From positions 1 through 8,500 of the forward strand of contig JAKONB010000023.1 of assembly GCA_022702195.1 (NCBI GenBank): 8,500 nt of DNA, given 5' to 3'. The position numbers and the translations under genes were made by a program. This document shows positions 1-6,120 of this stretch, in pieces. The notes under the pieces were generated by a model. The model was not told where the DNA came from, made no database searches, and was given only the letters and a program-made list of their open reading frames with translations. This stretch comes from Beijerinckiaceae bacterium. GTDB taxonomy: Bacteria; Pseudomonadota; Alphaproteobacteria; Rhizobiales; Beijerinckiaceae. Position 1 is the first letter of the stretch. Each line of letters begins with the position of its first letter.

Positions 1-64
1 CGTAGATCGGGTCCGGGCTATCGACCTTGACCGGGTATTGGAGGCGCTTGTCGAGGTAGTACAT
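1..64 (-). CDS. Manganese catalase family protein, N-terminal fragment
   Basis: Only the first 21 codons are inside the window; the gene continues past the left edge. The reading frame begins MYYLDKRLQYPVKVDSPDP, which resembles the conserved start of bacterial dimanganese (non-haem) catalases, where M-Y/F-Y-x-D-K-x-L-Q-Y/F is followed by a short beta strand and a P-D/N-P turn. These enzymes convert hydrogen peroxide to water and oxygen with a dimanganese centre in a four-helix bundle. None of the metal-ligand residues is visible here. The start is well supported: a GAGGAG Shine-Dalgarno sequence (complement of 73-78) sits 8 bases upstream of the ATG. The family call rests on a short N-terminal similarity recalled from memory and would be settled by the flanking sequence. 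Confidence 0.6.
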   Translation of the reverse strand, partial: MYYLDKRLQYPVKVDSPDPIY

Positions 65-72
65 GCGGTTTG

Positions 73-78
73 CTCCTC
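73..78 (-). promoter_or_regulatory. Ribosome binding site of the catalase gene
   Basis: On the minus strand this reads GAGGAG, ending 8 bases before the ATG at 64-62. It is one of the strongest Shine-Dalgarno matches in the window and fixes the start of the truncated gene. Confidence 0.65.
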
Positions 79-161
79 GCGCTGATGATGGGCGCCGGCT
101 TTAGGCGCGCAAACTGGTGCGGGCTCGATACCGTCGGGGTATCCCGCCGCGCTATCCGATC

Positions 162-186
162 AACCGCGTTTGGCGGGATCGGTTCA
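162..186 (-). promoter_or_regulatory. Weak EcfG-like promoter candidate upstream of catalase
   Basis: On the minus strand, TGAAC (complement of 182-186) is followed after 16 bases by GGTT (complement of 162-165). The alphaproteobacterial general stress response sigma factor EcfG recognises GGAAC-N16/17-CGTT, so each half here differs by one base. A stress-response promoter would suit a manganese catalase, and the site lies about 100 bases upstream of its start codon. With two mismatches the match could easily be chance. Confidence 0.2.
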
Positions 187-431
187 GTATTTCTTGCGAT
201 CAGGATGCGCTTTTTGCGCCGCCAATGACCATCTTGAAGAGCAGAAACCAAACGATGTTAGTTTTGCAGCCAATTGCCGCGCTTAAGTCGGCGCGATAGA
301 CAAACATATGTTGCGCCATGCGCTCGGGTTGCCGTCGGCGCGGCGAACAAACGTGTGCGTGAGCCGGCAATGAGGCTGCGGCGAGCCTCGGCCGTTGCTG
401 GCCGTCTGGGGGAGGGGATCTTGTCTACGGA

Positions 432-462
432 CCGACCCGGACGGGCGGCGCGGCCGGGTCGG
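432..462 (-). terminator. Inverted repeat downstream of arsR, possible terminator
   Basis: CCGACCCGG (432-440) and CCGGGTCGG (454-462) form a perfect 9-base-pair GC stem around a 13-base loop. It begins about 20 bases beyond the ArsR-family stop codon, where a terminator would be expected. There is no run of U after the stem in the arsR direction, so it may act as an RNA-stabilising or weak terminator structure. The inverted repeat is directly visible; its role is inferred. Confidence 0.4.
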
Positions 463-481
463 CGGTCTTTGATGCCGAACG

Positions 482-835
482 TTACGCGTCGGGCCCGCGC
501 GCGTGTTTGCAGGCGTCCGACGCGTAGGCGTTGATGATCGCCGCCAGCAGGCCCGGAAACCGCGCCTCCACCTCGGCGCAGCGCGAGTGGTTGCGCATCT
601 CCACCCCGTGGCGCTCGCTCCGGATCAGGCCGGCCTCGCGCAGCACCTTGAAGTGCGTGGACAGCGACGATTTCGGGATGACCCGATCGCCCAGCGCGGA
701 GACGGCCGAGCAGGCCTCGACGCAACCCGTCCGCATGATCCGCGCGAAGATCGCCGCCCGGTTCGGATCGGACAGGGCGTGCAGGATCGTCTCCGGCCGG
801 ACGTCCTCGAGCGCGGGGTGGAACAGCGGCCTCAT
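482..835 (-). CDS. ArsR-family winged-helix transcriptional regulator
   Basis: This 117-residue protein has the size and layout of ArsR/SmtB repressors, dimeric winged-helix proteins that release DNA when they bind a metal or other signal. The N-terminal helix carries the typical ILHALSDPNRAAIFARI segment (residues 17-33). The recognition helix lies in IPKSSLSTHFKVLREAGLI (53-71), followed by the wing SERHGVEMRN. Four cysteines are present (38, 42, 86, 109); the C-x3-C pair at 38/42 could be a sensing site, but no classical metal motif is obvious. I chose the ATG at 835 because family members begin near MRPLFHP. An in-frame GTG at 862 would add nine residues but has a badly placed ribosome site. 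The gene is divergent from a short-chain dehydrogenase, with a palindrome between them, so it probably represses that gene and itself. The family call is firm; the ligand is unknown. Confidence 0.88.
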   Translation of the reverse strand: MRPLFHPALEDVRPETILHALSDPNRAAIFARIMRTGCVEACSAVSALGDRVIPKSSLSTHFKVLREAGLIRSERHGVEMRNHSRCAEVEARFPGLLAAIINAYASDACKHARGPDA

Positions 836-859
836 GATGTCGTCATAGGGGGCTTGATC

Positions 860-884
860 CACGCCTCGTTAGTTCCGAAGTTCC
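860..884 (-). promoter_or_regulatory. EcfG-like promoter candidate for the arsR gene
   Basis: On the minus strand GGAAC (complement of 880-884) is followed after 16 bases by CGTG (complement of 860-863). This matches the EcfG consensus GGAAC-N16/17-CGTT except in the last base. Transcription would begin near 853, leaving a short leader before the ATG at 835 and excluding the GTG at 862 as the start. The GGAAC is part of the palindrome at 871-889, so the match may simply reflect the operator sequence. Confidence 0.3.
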
Positions 885-889
885 GAACT
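871..889. promoter_or_regulatory. Palindromic operator between arsR and SDR genes
   Basis: AGTTCCGAAGTTCCGAACT is an inverted repeat: AGTTC and GAACT form the outer arms and GAA/TTC the inner arms, with mismatches only at positions 6, 10 (the centre) and 14. It also contains GTTCCGAA/GTTCCGAA as a tandem direct repeat. It lies 35 bases upstream of the ArsR-family start and 52 bases upstream of the dehydrogenase start. A palindrome of this size between divergent genes is the usual operator arrangement for winged-helix dimers. Binding by this regulator is inferred. Confidence 0.65.
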
Positions 890-927
890 GTGGGACGAAG
901 GCGTCCATCCCGGCGCCGGTCCCTCGC

Positions 928-932
928 GAAGG
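928..932 (+). promoter_or_regulatory. Ribosome binding site of the SDR gene
   Basis: GAAGG lies 9 bases before the ATG at 942 and supports that start, which places the TGxxxGxG nucleotide-binding motif at the usual distance from the N-terminus. Confidence 0.5.
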
Positions 933-941
933 TTAGCACAG

Positions 942-1688
942 ATGTCGAAACTTCAGGGCAAGGTCGCGGTGGTGACCGGGGCATCCAAGGGGATCGGTGC
1001 GGCGATCGCCAAGACATTGGCGAAGGAGGGCGCGGCGGTCGTGGTGAACTACGCGTCGAGCCGGGCGGGGGCGGAAGCCGTGGTCGCGGCGATTCACGCG
1101 GCCGGGGGGCGGGCCATCGCGGTCCAGGGGGACGTCTCCCAGGCCGCGCAGGCTCAAGGGTTGATCGACGCGGCGGTGGCGGAGTTCGGCCGGCTCGACG
1201 TGCTGGTCAACAATTCCGGCATCTACGAATTCGCCGCGCTCGACGCGGTCACCGAGGCGCATTACCGTCGGCAGTTCGACGTCAACGTGCTGGGCGTGCT
1301 GCTGACGACCCAGGCGGCGGCCCGGCATCTCGGCGAGGGCGGCAGTGTGATCACCATCTCGTCGGCCGTCACCCACGTGCATATGCCCACCGCCGCGGTC
1401 TATGCCGGAACCAAGGGCGCCGTGAACGCGCTCTCGGGGGTGCTCGCCAACGAGCTGGCGCCCCGCAAGATCCGGGTCAACGTGGTCAGCCCGGGCTTCG
1501 TGGTGACCGAGGGCACCCACACGGCCGGCGTGGTCGGCTCCGACCTGGAGGCCGGCCTCGTGGCCCAGACCCCGCTCGGCCGGGCCGGCCAGCCGGACGA
1601 CATCGCCGGGGTGGTGGCGTTCCTGGCCTCCGACGAGGCCCGCTGGCTCACCGGCGAGAACATCACCGCCAGCGGCGGCATCCGCTGA
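942..1688 (+). CDS. SDR family NAD(P)-dependent oxidoreductase
   Basis: This is a 248-residue classical short-chain dehydrogenase/reductase, a cytosolic Rossmann-fold enzyme. All hallmarks are present: TGASKGIG (12-19) for cofactor binding, NNSG (90-93), Asn115, catalytic Ser141 and Y-x3-K at Tyr154/Lys158, and a PG motif after beta strand 6. The second beta strand ends in VNYASS rather than an acidic residue, which suggests NADPH over NADH. Overall it resembles FabG-like 3-oxoacyl reductases and so-called glucose 1-dehydrogenases, but the substrate cannot be inferred. It is transcribed away from an ArsR-family regulator with an operator-like palindrome in between, so expression is probably induced by that regulator's ligand. 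That context argues for a stress, detoxification or catabolic role rather than housekeeping FabG. Confidence 0.93.
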   Translation: MSKLQGKVAVVTGASKGIGAAIAKTLAKEGAAVVVNYASSRAGAEAVVAAIHAAGGRAIAVQGDVSQAAQAQGLIDAAVAEFGRLDVLVNNSGIYEFAALDAVTEAHYRRQFDVNVLGVLLTTQAAARHLGEGGSVITISSAVTHVHMPTAAVYAGTKGAVNALSGVLANELAPRKIRVNVVSPGFVVTEGTHTAGVVGSDLEAGLVAQTPLGRAGQPDDIAGVVAFLASDEARWLTGENITASGGIR

Positions 1689-1695
1689 CGCGTGG

Positions 1696-1722
1696 CCCTC
1701 GCCCCGTCCTTCGGGGCAAGGG
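1696..1722. terminator. Hairpin between convergent SDR and ftrA genes
   Basis: GCCCCG (1701-1706) and CGGGGC (1712-1717) form a perfect six-pair stem with loop TCCTT. After one mismatch, four more pairs extend it outward (1696-1699 with 1719-1722). It fills nearly all of the 35 bases between the two convergent stop codons, as expected of a bidirectional terminator, though neither strand shows a clear U tract. Confidence 0.55.
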
Positions 1723-1723
1723 G

Positions 1724-2683
1724 TCAGGGGCCGAAGCGGGTCCGGTATTCCCCGGGGCTGAGGCCGACGCGCCTGCGGAAATGGTGGCGCAGCGTGTCGG
1801 CGCTGCCCATCCCGACGCGATCGGCGATCGCGTCGGTGCCGAGATGCCCCGCCGCGAGCAGGCTCTTGGCCGCCTCGATGCGCGCGTCCGCGAGCCAGGC
1901 GCCGGGGGACGACCCCGTCGCCTCGGTGAAGCGGCGAACGAAGGTGCGCCGGCTCATCCGGCATTCGGCCGCCATGCGGGCCAGCGTCCAGGGCGCCCCG
2001 AGGTCGCCGTGCATCCGGTCGAGCAGGGGCGCGACGGCGGAGACCGGCCGCGCCGGCACCGGCCGCTCCAGGAACTGGGCCTGCCCGCCCGTGCGGTGGG
2101 CGGGCATCACCAGGCGGCGCGCCACCGCGTTCGCCGCCTCCGCCCCGTAATCCTGGCGCACGATCGCGATCAGCAGGTCGATCCCCGCCGCGCTGCCGGC
2201 GGAGGTGAAGATGTTGCCATGCTGCCGGTAGAGCGAGGCCTGATCCACGGTGATCGCCGGGTGGCGCGCTCGCAGGGCCTCGGCGTAGCGCCAATGCGTC
2301 GTCGCGGTTCCGCCGTCGAGGAGCCCGGTCGCCGCGAGCACGAAGGCGCCCGAGCAGATGGAGACCAGCCGCGCGCCGCGGTCATGCGCCGCGCGCAGGC
2401 GCCGGCACAGATCCTCGGGGACCGCCGCGTCGGCCCCCTTCCAGCCCGGTACGACGACGAGGTCGGCCCGGTCGATCCCGTCGATGCCGTGGTCGGGCGT
2501 GAGGGTGAAGCCCCCCTGCGCGCGCAGGGGGCCGTCCTCGATGGCGCAGGCGGCGAAGCGATACCAGCCCGCGCCCATCTCCGGCCGGGGCAGACCGAAG
2601 ATCTCGGCCACGATCCCGAACTCGAAGGTGCAGAGGCCGTCGTAGAGGAGCGCGACGACGCGGGGGCCGGTCAGGTTTGGCAC
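1724..2683 (-). CDS. ftrA: FtrA/GlxA-type transcriptional regulator (DJ-1/PfpI + AraC)
   Basis: The 319-residue protein joins an N-terminal DJ-1/PfpI (class I glutamine amidotransferase-like) domain (about 7-185) to a C-terminal AraC-type double helix-turn-helix (about 215-319). VVALLYDGLCTFEFG and the nucleophile-elbow cysteine in SICSGAF (Cys110) are typical of the FtrA/GlxA group. The second helix-turn-helix, IADRVGMGSADTLRHHF, and the C-terminal GLSPGEYRTRF are standard AraC features. In this group the amidotransferase-like domain is thought to sense a signal rather than catalyse. I chose the GTG at 2683, which has GGGGAG just upstream; the open frame runs to 3013, but that extension would cross the divergent rhodanese gene and its sequence is unlike the family. 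It converges with the SDR gene and is divergent from a rhodanese, its likely target. The family is certain; the gene symbol follows common annotation. Confidence 0.88.
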   Translation of the reverse strand: MPNLTGPRVVALLYDGLCTFEFGIVAEIFGLPRPEMGAGWYRFAACAIEDGPLRAQGGFTLTPDHGIDGIDRADLVVVPGWKGADAAVPEDLCRRLRAAHDRGARLVSICSGAFVLAATGLLDGGTATTHWRYAEALRARHPAITVDQASLYRQHGNIFTSAGSAAGIDLLIAIVRQDYGAEAANAVARRLVMPAHRTGGQAQFLERPVPARPVSAVAPLLDRMHGDLGAPWTLARMAAECRMSRRTFVRRFTEATGSSPGAWLADARIEAAKSLLAAGHLGTDAIADRVGMGSADTLRHHFRRRVGLSPGEYRTRFGP

Positions 2684-2768
2684 GATCTCCCCGTATTCTG
2701 GCGATCGGGCCAATGGCAAGACGGGCGGGCCGGGCGTCACATGGGGCGGCACATCCAGGGAGCCGCCC
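2684..2768. promoter_or_regulatory. Divergent promoter region ftrA / rhodanese
   Basis: These 85 bases separate two divergent starts and must hold both promoters. GGGGAG (complement of 2687-2692) serves the ftrA GTG, and AGGGAG (2757-2762) lies 6 bases before the rhodanese ATG. I could not identify convincing -35/-10 elements or a clean AraC-type direct repeat. Confidence 0.5.
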
Positions 2769-3182
2769 ATGCCCAGCGCCGTCACCGCCATCGCCCCCGC
2801 CCCGAGCGCGATCGCCCGTGAGCATTTCGCCGCCGCCTTCGCGTTCGAGACCGATTGCTGGGACGTCCACGACGCCCTGTCGCGCGGGCCGGACTTCGTC
2901 CTGCTCGATGTCCGCGGCCCGGCCCTGTTCGCCGCCGGGCACATCCCCGGCGCCGTCAACCTGCCGCACGGCAAGATCACGCGCGCCCGGATCGCAGACT
3001 GGCCCGGGGACACGGTGTTCGTGACCTATTGCGCCGGTCCGCATTGCAACGGCGCGGCCCGGGGGGCGCTGCGGCTGGCCGAACTGGGCCGGCCGGTGAA
3101 GCTCATGGCGGGCGGCCTCACCGGCTGGCTCGACGAGGGATTCGCGCTGCGGCGGCGCGAGGAGACGCACGGCGCTATTTGA
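2769..3182 (+). CDS. Rhodanese-like domain protein
   Basis: This 137-residue single-domain rhodanese has LLDVRG (45-50), GHIPGAVNLP (57-66) and the active-site loop starting at Cys88 in YCAGPHCNGA, followed by LAELGRPVKLMAGGLTGW. Rhodaneses carry sulfur as a cysteine persulfide and move it to acceptors such as cyanide or thiols. The loop has a second cysteine (Cys93) five residues after the first, giving a C-x4-C-N-G-A pattern that recurs in a subgroup of stand-alone rhodaneses. The roughly 25-residue N-terminal extension is alanine-rich but is not a clear signal peptide, so the protein is probably cytosolic. The start has a good AGGGAG ribosome site. It is divergent from the FtrA-type regulator, and from memory this pairing recurs in proteobacteria. 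The physiological substrate is unknown. Confidence 0.88.
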   Translation: MPSAVTAIAPAPSAIAREHFAAAFAFETDCWDVHDALSRGPDFVLLDVRGPALFAAGHIPGAVNLPHGKITRARIADWPGDTVFVTYCAGPHCNGAARGALRLAELGRPVKLMAGGLTGWLDEGFALRRREETHGAI

Positions 3183-3184
3183 CA
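3179..3184 (+). promoter_or_regulatory. Perfect -35-like hexamer upstream of the glycosyltransferase operon
   Basis: TTGACA overlaps the rhodanese stop codon and lies 108 bases before the GT39 start. The region 16-18 bases downstream reads roughly CGACACC, a poor -10 box, so only half of a sigma-70-type promoter is supported. The remaining bases up to 3291 contain no gene, no terminator-like stem and no obvious ribosome site. Confidence 0.25.
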
Positions 3185-3291
3185 TTCCCGACCGCATCAT
3201 CGACACCGCCCGCCTTCGCGGCATCGACCGGAATCACCGGCTGCGTGCCAGTCTGGAGCCGCATGCCCGCCGTCACGGCCCGTTCCCCCGC

Positions 3292-5016
3292 ATGACCGAC
3301 CGCGCCTTCGAGCCCCGCCCGATTCGCGGCGATCCGGTTGCGGGTCCGCAAGCCCTGCTCGGCTGGGCGGCGGCGCACCAGGCCCGCGCCTGCGCGCTCC
3401 TGGTGGCCTTGTGCCTCGTCTGCTTCCTGCCCGGCCTCGTCTCGCTCCAGCCGATGGACCGCGACGAGCCGCGCTTCGCCCAGGCCTCCAAGCAGATGCT
3501 GGAGACCGGGGACCTCGTCGACATCCGCTTCCAGGGGGAGGCCCGGCACAAGAAGCCGGTGGGCATCTACTGGGCGCAGGCCGCCTTCGTGGGGGCCGGC
3601 GAGGCGCTCGGCATCCCTCAGGCGCGCACCGCCATCGGGCTCTACCGCCTGCCGTCCCTGCTCGGGGCGATCGGCGCGGTGCTGCTGGCTTATTGGTCGG
3701 CCCTGGCCGTCCTGCCCCGGCGCGGGGCGCTGCTGGCGGCGGCTCTGTTCGCCGCCTGCGTCGTGCTCTCGGCCGAGGCGCGGCTCGCCAAGACCGACGC
3801 GCTGCTCTGCGCCTGCGCGGTGGCCACCTTCGGCGCCCTGGCCCGGGCCTGGCTGTTGCGCGCCGACGAAGGGGCCAACCGCCTCGGCACCGCCACCGTG
3901 CTGGCCTTCTGGCTCGGCCTCGCCGCCGGCATCCTGGTGAAGGGGCCGATGGTGCCTCTGTTCTGCGGGCTGCCCGCCCTGGTGCTCTCGCTCCAGGCGC
4001 GCTCCGGCCGCTGGCTGCTCGCCCTGCGGCCGCGCCTCGGCCTGCCCCTGACCCTGCTGCTGGTGGCGCCCTGGTTCGTGGCCATCACCTGGAAGAGCGG
4101 CGGCGCCTTCTACGGCGAGGCGGTGGGCCACGACATGCTGAGCAAGGTGCAGGGCGGCTCCGAGAAGCACTGGGCGCCGCCGGGCAGCTACCTGTTCGCG
4201 GTCTTCGGCACGTTCTGGCCCGGCGCCGCCTTCGCGGCCCTCTCCGCGCCCTTCGCCTGGACGAACCGGCGCGAGGATGCGGTGGCCTTCCTGCTCGCCT
4301 GGATCGTGCCGGCCTGGCTGCTGTTCGAGATCGTGCCGACCAAGCTGCCGCATTACGTGCTGCCGCTGTTCCCGGCCCTGGCGATCCTCACCGTGCTGGC
4401 GCTCACCCGCGGCGCCCTCGATCCGGACCGGCGGGGCGCGCGGCTCACCGCCGGGCTGGTGGTGCTGATCCCGGTGGGGCTGACGCTGGGCCTCCCGGCC
4501 TTCGCCTGGACCTACGACCGGATCCTGCCCTGGGCCGGGCTGCCGCTGCTCGTGGCCGCCTCGGCCGTGGCGTTCCTGTCCTGGCGGGCCTTCGCGAAGG
4601 GGGCGGCGGAGCGCGCCCTGTGCCTCGGCATCCTGGCCTCGGCCCTGCTCTCGCCGGCGGTGTTCGGCCTGACCCAGCCGGTGATGCAGGCCCTCAAGGT
4701 CTCGCCCCGGCTCGCGGCGATCCGCGACCGGCTGCCCTGCGCCGCCCCCCGGGTGGCGACCCTCGGCTACCGCGAGCCGAGCCTGGTCTTCCTGATCGGG
4801 ACCGATCTGGCGATGATGGATTCGGCCGAGGAGGCCGCCGCCTTCCTGCAAGGGCCGGGTTGCCGCCTGCTCTACGTGGAGGGGCGCTTCGCGCCGTCCT
4901 TCGCGCAAGCCGCCACGGCCGCCGGGCTGGTGCCCGCCCAGGTCGGCGCTGTCTCCGGCTTCAACATCAATGGCGGGCGCCGGGTCGATCTCGCGGCCTA
5001 CGCCACAACGCCCTGA
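3292..5016 (+). CDS. ArnT-like GT39 family membrane glycosyltransferase
   Basis: The 574-residue protein is a polytopic GT-C enzyme of the GT39/ArnT class. These use a polyprenyl-phosphate sugar as donor and glycosylate an acceptor on the periplasmic side of the inner membrane. A first membrane helix spans about 33-53. The loop after it carries PMDRDEPRFAQASKQML (54-70) with the acidic catalytic/metal motif at Asp56-Asp58-Glu59, then RHKKPVGIYW (85-94); both are signatures of the ArnT group. About ten more hydrophobic helices follow, and a soluble domain (about 470-574) ends in GFNINGGRRVDLAAY, as in ArnT-like proteins. No Shine-Dalgarno precedes the ATG at 3292, but no better in-frame start lies upstream. 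It is followed 18 bases later by a GT2 enzyme that probably makes its donor. The transferred sugar and the acceptor (lipid A, LPS core, hopanoid or protein) cannot be deduced. Confidence 0.88.
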   Translation: MTDRAFEPRPIRGDPVAGPQALLGWAAAHQARACALLVALCLVCFLPGLVSLQPMDRDEPRFAQASKQMLETGDLVDIRFQGEARHKKPVGIYWAQAAFVGAGEALGIPQARTAIGLYRLPSLLGAIGAVLLAYWSALAVLPRRGALLAAALFAACVVLSAEARLAKTDALLCACAVATFGALARAWLLRADEGANRLGTATVLAFWLGLAAGILVKGPMVPLFCGLPALVLSLQARSGRWLLALRPRLGLPLTLLLVAPWFVAITWKSGGAFYGEAVGHDMLSKVQGGSEKHWAPPGSYLFAVFGTFWPGAAFAALSAPFAWTNRREDAVAFLLAWIVPAWLLFEIVPTKLPHYVLPLFPALAILTVLALTRGALDPDRRGARLTAGLVVLIPVGLTLGLPAFAWTYDRILPWAGLPLLVAASAVAFLSWRAFAKGAAERALCLGILASALLSPAVFGLTQPVMQALKVSPRLAAIRDRLPCAAPRVATLGYREPSLVFLIGTDLAMMDSAEEAAAFLQGPGCRLLYVEGRFAPSFAQAATAAGLVPAQVGAVSGFNINGGRRVDLAAYATTP

Positions 5017-5034
5017 CCCTCTGGACCGTGAACC

Positions 5035-5769
5035 ATGCGCCTTTCCGTCGTTGTGCCCGTGAAGGACGAGGCCGGCAACATCGCGAGCCTCGTGGCCGAG
5101 ATCGAGGCCGCCTGCGCGGATCTGGCGCCGTTCGAGGTGATCTACGTGGATGACGGCTCCACCGACGGCACCGCCGAGGCCCTCGCGGCCGCGCAACGGG
5201 GCCGGCCCTGGCTCCGGGTGCTGCGCCACGACCGCACCGCCGGCAAGGCCGCCGGCGTCCAGACCGGAATTCTCGCCGCGCGCAGCCCCCTCGTCGCCCT
5301 GCTGGACGGGGACGGCCAGAACGATCCGGCCTACCTGCCGGTCCTGCTCGCCGCCATCGAGGAGGGCGGCCCGCGCATCGGCCTCGCCCAGGGCCAGCGC
5401 GTCGGGCGCAAGGACGGCCGGCTCAAGACCATCCAGTCGCGCATCGCCAACGCCGTGCGGGTGCGCATCCTCAAGGACGCCACCCGCGACACCGGCTGCG
5501 GCTTCAAGCTGGTGCGCCGCGACGTCTACCGCGCCCTGCCGTATTTCGACGGGCTGCACCGGTTCATGCCGGCGCTGGTCGCCCGCGAGGGCTACGGCGT
5601 GGTCCACCGCGACGTGGTGGACCGGCCGCGCTTCACCGGCACCTCGAAATACGGGCTGTTCGACCGGCTCTGGGTCGGCCTGCTCGATCTCGCCGGGGTG
5701 TGGTGGCTGATCCGCCGCAAGCGCGTCGTGCCGGTGGTCACCGACGTGACGGGGGGCGGACAGCCATGA
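5035..5769 (+). CDS. GT2 family polyprenyl-phosphate glycosyltransferase
   Basis: This 244-residue enzyme belongs to the dolichyl-phosphate mannose synthase/ArnC branch of GT2, which transfers a sugar from a nucleotide donor to polyprenyl phosphate on the cytosolic face. The GT-A fold is shown by VVPVKDEAGNI (6-16), VDDGSTDGT (38-46), the metal-binding DGDGQNDP (91-98), RDTGCGFKLVRRDVY (151-165) and RFTGTSKYG (199-207). ArnC-type relatives usually end in two membrane helices. Here the protein stops soon after one hydrophobic stretch, LWVGLLDLAGVWWLI (212-226), so it is probably peripheral or singly anchored. Its stop codon overlaps the LAB_N start in an ATGA. This suggests translational coupling, with the neighbouring membrane protein standing in for the missing helices. 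It probably supplies the donor for the preceding GT39 enzyme. The sugar is unknown. Confidence 0.9.
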   Translation: MRLSVVVPVKDEAGNIASLVAEIEAACADLAPFEVIYVDDGSTDGTAEALAAAQRGRPWLRVLRHDRTAGKAAGVQTGILAARSPLVALLDGDGQNDPAYLPVLLAAIEEGGPRIGLAQGQRVGRKDGRLKTIQSRIANAVRVRILKDATRDTGCGFKLVRRDVYRALPYFDGLHRFMPALVAREGYGVVHRDVVDRPRFTGTSKYGLFDRLWVGLLDLAGVWWLIRRKRVVPVVTDVTGGGQP

Positions 5770-6116
5770 TCGTCCAACTCGCCGCCGACCTGCGCGGCTA
5801 CGTCTACGACGTCTTCGTCACCCGCTTCGACGGCTGGCTGGTCTTCGGCATCCTGGCGCAGGCGGTGTTCGGCGCCCGCTTCGTCGTCCAGTGGCTCGCC
5901 TCCGAGCGGGCCGGGCGCAGCGTGATCCCGCTCGCCTTCTGGTTCCTGTCCATCGCCGGCGGCCTGATGACCCTGGTCTACGGGCTGGTGCGGCGCGAAC
6001 CCGTCATCATCTTCGGGCAGGCGCTCTCCACCGGCATCTACCTGCGCAACGTCGCCCTGATCCTGCGCGAGCGCCGGGCCAAGGGGGGACCCGAGGGGGT
6101 CGCCAACCCGGGATAG
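5766..6116 (+). CDS. Lipid-A-disaccharide synthase N-terminal-like (LAB_N) membrane protein
   Basis: This 116-residue protein matches the small LAB_N domain, named for its occurrence at the N-terminus of some lipid A synthesis proteins. It has three predicted membrane helices (about 22-44, 53-75 and 79-100). Conserved features are visible: ARFVVQWLASERAGRSVIP (37-55), FWFLSIAGG, and GQALSTGIYLRN (84-95). The tail is short, basic and cytosolic. No catalytic residues are known for the family. Its fold resembles small multidrug resistance-like or SWEET/PQ-loop half-transporters in helix count only, which is not evidence of transport. The four-base ATGA overlap with the GT2 gene points to co-translation, and a membrane-partner role for that enzyme is a reasonable inference. 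Confidence 0.85.
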   Translation: MIVQLAADLRGYVYDVFVTRFDGWLVFGILAQAVFGARFVVQWLASERAGRSVIPLAFWFLSIAGGLMTLVYGLVRREPVIIFGQALSTGIYLRNVALILRERRAKGGPEGVANPG

Positions 6117-6120
6117 GCTC

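Larger units (their letters stand above)
65..481. other. Intergenic region without a convincing gene
   Basis: About 417 bases lie between the start of the catalase gene and the end of the ArsR-family gene. Short open frames exist on both strands, but they show no recognisable protein, no good ribosome binding site and no codon pattern like the neighbours. The stretch from about 180 to 310 is visibly less GC-rich than the rest of the window. The region must hold the catalase promoter. A weak EcfG-like match (162-186, minus strand) and a strong inverted repeat near the arsR end (432-462) are described separately. No tRNA or known structured RNA was recognised. Confidence 0.6.

Noticed and set aside
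207..219. GCGC-TTTTT-GCGC mini hairpin
   Set aside because: The stem is only four base pairs and is too weak to call a terminator or structured RNA.
117..299. Small 60-residue plus-strand open frame upstream of the catalase
   Set aside because: There is no ribosome site and no recognisable sequence, and a frame of this length arises easily by chance. There is no evidence that it is translated.
2679..2690. TGGCACG resembling a sigma-54 -24 element
   Set aside because: No TTGC -12 element follows at the required spacing, and the motif overlaps the ftrA start codon.
503..2821. A 772-residue plus-strand open frame spanning arsR, SDR and ftrA
   Set aside because: It is out of frame with the SDR and antisense to two regulators, with a low-complexity Arg/Gly/Ala/Pro sequence and no motif. 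It is a coding shadow.
2684..3013. N-terminal extension of the FtrA-type regulator to 3013
   Set aside because: The extension runs antisense through the rhodanese gene, resembles no part of the family, and is unnecessary because the GTG at 2683 has a good ribosome site and gives the expected length.
3175..5607. An 810-residue open frame on the minus strand opposite the GT39 and GT2 genes
   Set aside because: It is rich in Gly, Arg, Gln, His and Glu without any domain, and lies antisense to two well-defined enzymes. Long antisense open frames are expected at this GC content.
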